The translations under genes were made by a program, and so were the position numbers. From a bacterium (GTDB taxonomy: Bacteria > UBP14 > UBA6098 > B30-G16), in contig QNEG01000153.1 in NCBI GenBank assembly GCA_003645115.1, positions 1 to 5,014 on the forward strand: DNA of 5,014 bases, read 5' to 3'. Shown in pieces: positions 1-5,014 of this stretch. The notes below the pieces were generated by a model. It was not told where the DNA came from. It made no database searches and saw nothing but the letters and a program-made list of their open reading frames with translations. Numbering within the stretch: position 1 is the first letter of the stretch; every line of letters starts with the position of its first letter.

Positions 1-1
1 G

Positions 2-769
2 GAAAGAATATTAATATTGGATATAGGCAATCGTTACGCCAAAATATATATTACCGAGGGAGATGAACTCGGTGCAGAGTGGTCATTTGCGAAAGGGAAA
101 CCCGATTGGATTCAACGATTGGGTGATATCGCAGAGCGCTCTAATTCATCACAGGCAATCATTGTGTCCGTAGTCCCGAATTTGACGGAAATGGCAGTTA
201 TGACATTGGAACAATCGGGAGTAAATTCAACGGTAGTTTCTGGTGATATGGATTTACCGATGAAGTTCGATTACGGTGCATTGGGAAAATTGGGTGCCGA
301 TAGGATTGCCGATGCCATCGGTGCTTGGCAGTTCTATGGTGAGGATACTGATTCATTGCTGGTGGTAGATGCTGGAACCGCCATCACTATCGATTTGGTG
401 CGACAGGGAACATTTTTAGGCGGTGCTATTATCCCCGGACTCGATATGATGAAAAATGCACTGTATTCCAATACTGCGCAATTAACATTGCCTGATAATA
501 AAATAACTGCACAATTTCCTGGCAAGGGCACCGAACAATGTATCGTTGCTGGTTCCATTTCCGCCGCGGTTGGTGCTATACGATTCCTGTGGAATAAATT
601 TATCCAAAAGGATGAATATGCAAGGATTATTCTTACTGGCGGTGATAGTAAAATTTTAGCGAAATTTATGAAAGATGAATTTATTCTAGACAATTTACTT
701 CTGGTAAAGGGTGCGATTGCTATTTTCGACTATTGCAGAATGGAGAAAAAAAATGCAGAAAAAATCTAA
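2..769 (+). CDS. coaX: Type III pantothenate kinase CoaX (5' end at window edge)
   Basis: Cytoplasmic kinase that phosphorylates pantothenate with ATP to 4'-phosphopantothenate, the first step of CoA synthesis. The fold is the ASKHA (acetate kinase/actin/hexokinase) type. Numbering from the TTG at 17, the visible motifs are DIGN at 2-5 (first phosphate loop), GADR at 93-96 (with the catalytic Asp of the family), DAGTAITID at 118-126 (second phosphate motif), GGAIIPG at 135-141 and LTGGD at 206-210. The frame stays open to base 2 and reads E-R-I-L-I-L before DIGN, which is the usual hydrophobic first strand. The TTG at 17 is therefore an internal Leu codon, and the true start is at or just before base 1 (base 1 is a g that could end an ATG/GTG/TTG). 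Total length of about 256 residues is normal for the family. Oddity: the loop reads DIGNR where the family usually has DIGNT. The 3' end overlaps the next gene by 17 nt. The family assignment is firm. Confidence 0.93.
   Translation, partial: ERILILDIGNRYAKIYITEGDELGAEWSFAKGKPDWIQRLGDIAERSNSSQAIIVSVVPNLTEMAVMTLEQSGVNSTVVSGDMDLPMKFDYGALGKLGADRIADAIGAWQFYGEDTDSLLVVDAGTAITIDLVRQGTFLGGAIIPGLDMMKNALYSNTAQLTLPDNKITAQFPGKGTEQCIVAGSISAAVGAIRFLWNKFIQKDEYARIILTGGDSKILAKFMKDEFILDNLLLVKGAIAIFDYCRMEKKNAEKI
742..745 (+). promoter_or_regulatory. Shine-Dalgarno for the first PHP gene
   Basis: GGAG lies inside the end of coaX, 7 nt before the ATG at 753. It decides the start of the downstream gene: the in-frame GTG at 711 has only an AAAGG directly abutting it, with no spacer, and would add 14 residues with no counterpart in the PHP fold. 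The position within the upstream gene suggests translational coupling. Confidence 0.65.
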
Positions 770-1823
770 ATTATACGAGTATGTGGGCATAATACATATT
801 CACACTACTGATTCTGATGGCACCAAAAGTCACGATGATATAATAAAATTAGCTCAGAAATACGAATTGGATTTTTTGGCTTTCACCGACCATATGAATC
901 TGGCGCATAAAAATAAAGAAGGTTGGTATAATAAAACTATGGTATTGATTGGTTATGAACACGAGGATTGCAGTGAGAAAAATCATTATCTAATTTTCGG
1001 TTTAAATAAACCATTGCCCGATGACCTGGATGCGAAAACTTATGTGAAACGAGTTAAACAAGTAGGCGGATTCGGTATTATTGCTCATCCCGATGAAAGC
1101 CGTAATTTCCCTAAATTTCCTCCATTGCCCTGGACGGAATGGGATACTGATGAATTCGATGGAATAGAGATATGGAATCATATGTCCGCTTGGTTGGAGG
1201 GTATCGCCGAGGGTAATAAACTGAAATATCTTCTTAATCCAAGAAAATTATTATCTTCTCCACCTAAACATAGTCTGATTACCTGGGATAAATTAAATAT
1301 GAAGCGAAGAGTAGTCGGAATAGGTTCTGCGGATGCTCACGGTTTTAGATTGAAAATACTCGGTCTATTCTGGCGGACTATATTCCCGTATTCTGTGGAA
1401 TTGTGCTCCATTAGGACTCACATATTGACCAAAAGACAGTTTCCCCGAGATTTCGCTCCAGCAAAAAACCAGTTTTTCCACACGCTTAGACAATGTAGAG
1501 TGTTCATTTCTAATCATCGCTGGGGTGATGCTCGAGGATTTAGGTTCTGGGCGGAATCCCCAGAAAAATACGCTATTATCGGAGATAAAATAAAATTTCA
1601 CAATGACTTGTGGTTATTTATAGAAGCACCGGAAAAAGCCAGGATAGTTCTAATAAAGAATGGTAAAAAAGTGGATGATGCCGAGGGCAAATTCGCTCGC
1701 TTTCAGGCGAAAACTCCAGGTATCTATCGAGTCGAACTGTGGAAAAATGAAAAGGGCTGGATTTTTTCAAATCATATCCGAGTCCATAAGACATCACGAA
1801 AAAGAAATAAAAAATCACAATAG
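753..1823 (+). CDS. PHP-domain metallohydrolase, CehA/McbA-like, with C-terminal beta-sandwich-like domain
   Basis: Predicted cytoplasmic metal-dependent phosphoesterase/hydrolase of 356 aa; no signal peptide or membrane segment is seen. PHP metal-ligand motifs appear in order: HIHTT with H15 and H17, then SDG (D22), FTDH (H47), YEHE (E69-E71), H78, IAHPDE (H112), IEIWN (E139) and SADAH (D194, H196). The full set is present, so the site should bind its two or three metals. The stretch around 205-270 (IFPYS, LRQCRVF, ARGFRFWAES) matches the linker seen in CehA-like PHP proteins. Residues about 275-345 look like a small beta-sandwich with the pattern ARIVLIKNGK...PGIYRVELW...WIFSNHIRV. A basic tail (KTSRKRNKKSQ) ends the protein. 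The substrate is unknown: CehA itself is a carbaryl hydrolase, but most relatives are uncharacterised. It overlaps coaX and is followed by a second, different PHP gene. The subfamily is inferred from motif pattern. Confidence 0.85.
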   Translation: MQKKSKLYEYVGIIHIHTTDSDGTKSHDDIIKLAQKYELDFLAFTDHMNLAHKNKEGWYNKTMVLIGYEHEDCSEKNHYLIFGLNKPLPDDLDAKTYVKRVKQVGGFGIIAHPDESRNFPKFPPLPWTEWDTDEFDGIEIWNHMSAWLEGIAEGNKLKYLLNPRKLLSSPPKHSLITWDKLNMKRRVVGIGSADAHGFRLKILGLFWRTIFPYSVELCSIRTHILTKRQFPRDFAPAKNQFFHTLRQCRVFISNHRWGDARGFRFWAESPEKYAIIGDKIKFHNDLWLFIEAPEKARIVLIKNGKKVDDAEGKFARFQAKTPGIYRVELWKNEKGWIFSNHIRVHKTSRKRNKKSQ

Positions 1824-1854
1824 TTTCGATTTACAAAATAGAGTAGAGATAGAA

Positions 1855-2706
1855 ATGACCATCGCAGAAAAATTAAATAAATTTCGAGGATGTGATTATC
1901 ATATTCATCCTAATTATTCCATCGATGCTGAAGGAAATATAGAACAATTTGTCAGAATTGCTATCCAGAAAGGGCTAAAAAAGATTTGTTTCACCACTCA
2001 CATCGACCTCGACCCAGCGCGTTTTTCTGTGGATAGATATATCAGAAATAATGGCAGATTATATGTTTTGAATAATGACATCGTGCGGAATTATAGAGAA
2101 CAGATAGAACAGATGCGAAAAAAATATGCCCACGAAATCGATATAGTGTATGGATTCGAGTTTTCTTATGAGAAATACTATGAAGATAAAATATCCGAAT
2201 TCATCCAAAAATTTAAGCCAGAATTCAGTATCGGCTCGGTTCATTCGGTGGATAGTATGGAAATTACTTCCAGAAAGTCTATACTGGCAGCGGTTAGATG
2301 TTTTCAACCTTATTCATTTATGAGAAAATATTATGAGGTGGTGACCGACCTGGCACAAAGTGAACTTTTTTCGGTTATCGGACATATCGATGGGTATAAA
2401 AAATATTTATCGAAATTTTGGGGGTTGAATGAAATCGAGCGGATGGAGAGTGAAATATTGCCAGAGTTCATTCCGCAGATAGCTCGCACTGGTGTGGAAT
2501 TCGAAATAAATTCCTCGGCATATAAGAAAGGTTTGCCCTCGCCGTATCCTGCGGCGAATGTCATTCGATGTCTGGTCGAAAATGGAATGCAAATAGGTTC
2601 TATCGGCTCTGATGCTCATTCGCCAGATATGGTGGGTTATCTTATAGATAATGCTATAAACTATACCCAAGGTGCTTTAATAGAAATTACGCATTTGCGA
2701 AAATAG
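1855..2706 (+). CDS. PHP-domain phosphatase, histidinol-phosphatase (HisJ/HisK) family
   Basis: A 283-aa PHP-fold phosphoesterase, probably cytoplasmic. Metal-site motifs: DYHIH (H16, H18), D24, FTTH (H49), GFEF (E102), SVHSVD (H130), GHIDGYKKY (H177), EFEINSS (E215/E217) and GSDAH (D253, H255). The GFEF, SVHS and GHID pattern and the length fit the HisK-type histidinol-phosphatase family, which removes phosphate from L-histidinol phosphate in histidine synthesis. Many members assigned by similarity have no tested substrate, and no other his gene is visible here, so the reaction is only a family-level guess. The second motif is TTH instead of the commoner TEH/TDH. The ATG at 1855 is chosen because DYHIH then falls at residue 14, as in relatives. 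An open frame continues upstream to 1660 but overlaps the previous gene and encodes no family sequence. The Shine-Dalgarno is weak (AGAG at 1845-1848). The gap to the previous stop is 31 nt. Confidence 0.85.
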   Translation: MTIAEKLNKFRGCDYHIHPNYSIDAEGNIEQFVRIAIQKGLKKICFTTHIDLDPARFSVDRYIRNNGRLYVLNNDIVRNYREQIEQMRKKYAHEIDIVYGFEFSYEKYYEDKISEFIQKFKPEFSIGSVHSVDSMEITSRKSILAAVRCFQPYSFMRKYYEVVTDLAQSELFSVIGHIDGYKKYLSKFWGLNEIERMESEILPEFIPQIARTGVEFEINSSAYKKGLPSPYPAANVIRCLVENGMQIGSIGSDAHSPDMVGYLIDNAINYTQGALIEITHLRK

Positions 2707-2708
2707 TT

Positions 2709-2714
2709 GGAGGT
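2709..2714 (+). promoter_or_regulatory. Strong Shine-Dalgarno for gatA
   Basis: GGAGGT sits right after the stop of the previous gene and 4 nt before the ATG at 2719. It is the best ribosome binding site in the window. It fixes the gatA start at 2719, because the in-frame TTG at 2707 and GTG at 2713 fall before or within this site. Confidence 0.8.
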
Positions 2715-2718
2715 GGAT

Positions 2719-4119
2719 ATGGAATATTATGAAATTCCGATGCATACATTAGTGGAGTTGATAAAAGCAGGAGATATCGATTCGGCGAGTTTGAGGAATA
2801 AATTTCTGAAGCGGATATCGCAAAATAACCCCAGTCTGAATGCATTCATCAGCGTAAATGAAAATCCAGGAAGTGAGAACATATCTGTTGATTCGAAATT
2901 AGCGGGAATTCCAATCGCTGTTAAGGATAATATTGCAGTGAAAGATATGAGATTGACCTGTGGTTCGCTGATGCTGGAGAATTATATTTCTCCTTACGAT
3001 GCTACTGTTATATCACGACTGAAAAGAGCAGGAGCAGTGATTTTGGGCAAGACAAATATGGACGAATTCGCTATGGGTTCATCCAATGAATATTCATATT
3101 TTGGCAATGTAGTCAATCCTGTAGATAGTGAGCGAGTTCCCGGTGGTTCATCTGGTGGTTCTGCATCGGCTGTGGCTGCGGGATTGGCTCCAGCTGCATT
3201 GGGTTCAGATACTGGTGGTTCGGTTCGTCAACCAGCATCATTTTGTGGAGTAGTCGGGTTTAAACCCAGCTATGGAAGACTCTCGCGATGGGGATTAGTC
3301 GCATTCGCAAGTTCACTCGACCAGATTGGCTTTATCACCAAGGATGTTCAGGATGCAATAATTCTATATGAAATCTGCGCCGGTCCAGATGAACACGATA
3401 ATACTATGATAAATGAATCTCCACCACCAATAGATTATTCATTCTGGGATGGCAAAATTCCAAAGATTGCGGTGCTTTCTCAATCTTTTTCCCCCGCTGT
3501 CGATGAAAAAATCAAACAAAGATTAAGGCAGGTCCTGGATTATTTGGATGCAGAAGTGGTGGAAGTTACCATTCCCGAGTTAGATTATGCTGTTCCCGTA
3601 TATTATATTATCGCTCCAGCGGAGGCATCGGCAAATCTCGCTCGATACGATGGTGTTAGATACGGCTTTCGAGTAGAAGAGGTGCAAGATATAATGGATA
3701 TGTATTTTCGCACTCGAAGTCAGGGTTTCGGAAAAGAAGTGAAAAGGAGAATTATGATAGGAACATTTGTTCTTTCAGCAGGATATCAGGAGAAATATTT
3801 TGGTAAGGCGCAGAAAGCGAGAAGATTATTCTACAATAAATTAATGGAAGTATTTTCCGAGTATGATTTTGTTGCCTGTCCTACTACGTCCACCGATGCA
3901 TTCAAATTCGGAGAGAAACTCGATGACCCAGTAGAGATGTATATTACCGATATTTTTACTGTATCGGCGAATTTGATTGGTGCTCCAGCGATATCTATCC
4001 CTATGCATCGGCAGGGAGAATTGCCCTATGGATTGCAACTAATGTCCGCTCCACGAAAAGATGCAGAATTGCTATCTTTCTCCGCAATTACCGAGGATAA
4101 ACTTACCCAGATGAGATAG
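2719..4119 (+). CDS. gatA: Glutamyl-/aspartyl-tRNA amidotransferase subunit A (GatA)
   Basis: Amidase subunit of the cytoplasmic GatCAB complex. It hydrolyses glutamine and passes ammonia to GatB, which amidates misacylated Glu-tRNA(Gln) and/or Asp-tRNA(Asn). The 466-aa product carries the whole amidase signature: AVKDN (K69), PGGSSGGSAS (cis-Ser S144) and GSDTGGSVRQPAS (nucleophile S168), followed by GVVGFKPSYGRLSRWGL. The spacings K69-S144 (75) and S144-S168 (24) equal those of the known Lys-cisSer-Ser triad of GatA (K79, S154, S178 in Staphylococcus aureus). The N-terminus (an amphipathic helix, then PSLNAFISV) and the conserved ARYDGVRYG, SAGYQEKYFGKAQK, DFVACPTTS and PAISIP blocks fit GatA rather than a general amidase. 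It is slightly shorter than the usual 480-490 aa but has no internal gap in the active site. GatB and GatC are absent from the window, so they must be encoded elsewhere. It follows the HisJ-like gene by 12 nt. Confidence 0.95.
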   Translation: MEYYEIPMHTLVELIKAGDIDSASLRNKFLKRISQNNPSLNAFISVNENPGSENISVDSKLAGIPIAVKDNIAVKDMRLTCGSLMLENYISPYDATVISRLKRAGAVILGKTNMDEFAMGSSNEYSYFGNVVNPVDSERVPGGSSGGSASAVAAGLAPAALGSDTGGSVRQPASFCGVVGFKPSYGRLSRWGLVAFASSLDQIGFITKDVQDAIILYEICAGPDEHDNTMINESPPPIDYSFWDGKIPKIAVLSQSFSPAVDEKIKQRLRQVLDYLDAEVVEVTIPELDYAVPVYYIIAPAEASANLARYDGVRYGFRVEEVQDIMDMYFRTRSQGFGKEVKRRIMIGTFVLSAGYQEKYFGKAQKARRLFYNKLMEVFSEYDFVACPTTSTDAFKFGEKLDDPVEMYITDIFTVSANLIGAPAISIPMHRQGELPYGLQLMSAPRKDAELLSFSAITEDKLTQMR

Positions 4120-4122
4120 ATT

Positions 4123-5014
4123 ATGTCGATAGTGATACTGAAACGAGTCGGCGAATATAACGAAGCCGATATTCAAGCAATTTTAGCGGAGATGTTGAAT
4201 TCTGCAAATTTGCTGAACAAAATAAAAAGTGGGAGTAGAGTGCTTATAAAACCGAATTTGCTTTCGGCTCGAAACCCCAATTCTGCGATTACTACTCATC
4301 CTACAGTAGTATCGGCGGTGGCGAAAATGGTGATGGAATCTGGCGCTATACCCATTATAGGCGATTCGCCAGGTGGTGTAGCTCAAAGAACAAAACAGGT
4401 TTATTCTACCACAGGAATATCCCAACTGGCACAAAAATTGAGTATAGAAACTATTTCTCTGGAGGCGAAAAGTGCAATCGAATATAAACTTCCCGATGGC
4501 GAAATCCTATATGTTTCTCGAATATTGGATGAAATCGATTGCATAATAAATATTCCCAAATTGAAGACGCATAGTCTGGTATTGACCACTTTTGCCACCA
4601 AGAATTTATATGGGTTGGTTCCCGGTTTTAGGAAATCCGAATATCATAAAATATATCCTACTCCGACAAAATTTTCCTGGTTGATTGCGGAATTATACCA
4701 ACGGGTGAAGGAAAAGGTGATATTTTCCGTTCTGGATGGAATAATTGGAATGGATGGTGATGGTCCCTCGGCGGGCAGAGTGCGAAAATTCGGAATTATC
4801 GCAGTATCCGATAGTTGCTCGGCGATGGATTGTGCGATAGAAAATCTAGTGGGATTGTCATCACATTCGCCCGTGGTCAGAGAACTGGAGCGAAGGAAAT
4901 TGCTTCCTGAATTCGAGTTAAACTGGTTCGGCGAACCGATAGAATCGATAGATGATTTCAAAATTCCATCGAACTGGCTGGCTCATCTGGCGCCGTCCTG
5001 GCTCACTCGAATAC
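4123..5014 (+). CDS. DUF362 domain protein (3' end beyond window)
   Basis: An open frame runs from the ATG at 4123 to the right edge without a stop (297 codons seen); the gene is incomplete at its 3' end. The protein has the DUF362 pattern: VLIKPNLL (about 40-47), ITTHP (56-60), IIGDSPGG (78-85), IPKLKTH (144-150), TKNLYGLVPGFRKSEYH (159-175), DGIIGMDGDGPSAG (205-218), then a segment with SD (229-230) and AMD (234-236). The biochemical role of DUF362 is unknown. Many members carry a C-terminal 4Fe-4S ferredoxin-type domain. The sequence around 279-297 (FKIPSNW...SWLTRI) looks like the linker that precedes it, so Cys-rich Fe-S motifs may begin just past base 5014; this is inference. No signal peptide or membrane helix is seen. 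It starts 3 nt after the gatA stop with only a weak GAGA upstream, which suggests translational coupling to gatA. Confidence 0.85.
   Translation, partial: MSIVILKRVGEYNEADIQAILAEMLNSANLLNKIKSGSRVLIKPNLLSARNPNSAITTHPTVVSAVAKMVMESGAIPIIGDSPGGVAQRTKQVYSTTGISQLAQKLSIETISLEAKSAIEYKLPDGEILYVSRILDEIDCIINIPKLKTHSLVLTTFATKNLYGLVPGFRKSEYHKIYPTPTKFSWLIAELYQRVKEKVIFSVLDGIIGMDGDGPSAGRVRKFGIIAVSDSCSAMDCAIENLVGLSSHSPVVRELERRKLLPEFELNWFGEPIESIDDFKIPSNWLAHLAPSWLTRI

Noticed and set aside
334..693. Minus-strand open frame opposite coaX
   Set aside because: It is antisense to a gene with clear family motifs, has no recognisable domain, and looks like a by-product of coding composition.
711..752. Upstream GTG start for the first PHP gene
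   Set aside because: It has no well-spaced Shine-Dalgarno, would deepen the overlap with coaX to 59 nt, and adds 14 residues outside the PHP fold. The ATG at 753 has GGAG 7 nt upstream.
1660..1854. 65-codon N-terminal extension of the HisJ-like gene
   Set aside because: It lies mostly inside the preceding gene in another frame and shows no family sequence. The family N-terminus begins just after the ATG at 1855.
1824..1854. Possible promoter or terminator in the largest gap
   Set aside because: The gap is only 31 nt, shows no stem-loop with a T run, and has no paired -35/-10 boxes that I can defend.
2059..2670. Minus-strand open frames opposite the HisJ-like gene
   Set aside because: They overlap each other and a well-supported PHP gene and have no recognisable motifs.
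2707..2718. TTG (2707) or GTG (2713) as gatA start
   Set aside because: The TTG precedes and the GTG overlaps the GGAGGT ribosome site that serves the ATG at 2719, and GatA homologues begin near M-E-x-Y-E.
4183..4961. Three minus-strand open frames opposite the DUF362 gene (4183-4434, 4401-4601, 4644-4961)
   Set aside because: The plus strand carries the complete series of DUF362 motifs through this region, and the minus-strand products show no family pattern.

Overview
This is an AT-rich bacterial stretch, almost entirely coding, with five genes all on the + strand. They are packed into what looks like one polycistronic unit. Coding content is mostly housekeeping: cofactor biosynthesis, metal-dependent phosphoesterases, tRNA-dependent amidation and a DUF362 protein. 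There are no mobile elements, RNA genes, CRISPR arrays, prophage pieces or convincing terminators. A type III pantothenate kinase together with a bacterial GatA points to a bacterium. Codon use (much ATA for Ile, CGA/AGA for Arg) and the loose mixture of functions would fit a poorly studied or metagenome-derived lineage. I cannot name the phylum from the sequence alone.

Layout: (1) coaX, 5'-truncated by the left edge, ends at 769. (2) A CehA/McbA-like PHP-domain metallohydrolase with a C-terminal beta-sandwich-like tail runs 753-1823 and overlaps coaX by 17 nt. (3) After a 31-nt gap, a second PHP protein of the histidinol-phosphatase (HisJ/HisK) type runs 1855-2706. (4) gatA runs 2719-4119, 12 nt after the previous stop and behind the strongest Shine-Dalgarno in the window. 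(5) A DUF362 gene starts at 4123, 3 nt after the gatA stop, and runs off the right edge. No intergenic space exceeds 31 nt, so no promoter is expected inside the window; the promoter must lie upstream of base 1.

How they fit together: CoaX makes 4'-phosphopantothenate, the first step to CoA. GatA is the amidase subunit of the GatCAB complex, which turns Glu-tRNA(Gln) and/or Asp-tRNA(Asn) into the amidated form; GatB and GatC are not in this window. The two PHP proteins are metal-dependent phosphoesterases of different subfamilies, and their substrates are not fixed by the sequence. The DUF362 protein belongs to a family often carrying a ferredoxin-like Fe-S domain, which would lie beyond the right edge if present. 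I see no obvious single pathway, and no clear sign of a novel system. The points most worth a second look are the altered phosphate-binding motif in CoaX (DIGNR in place of DIGNT), the tandem of two unlike PHP enzymes, and the uncharacterised DUF362 gene directly behind gatA.
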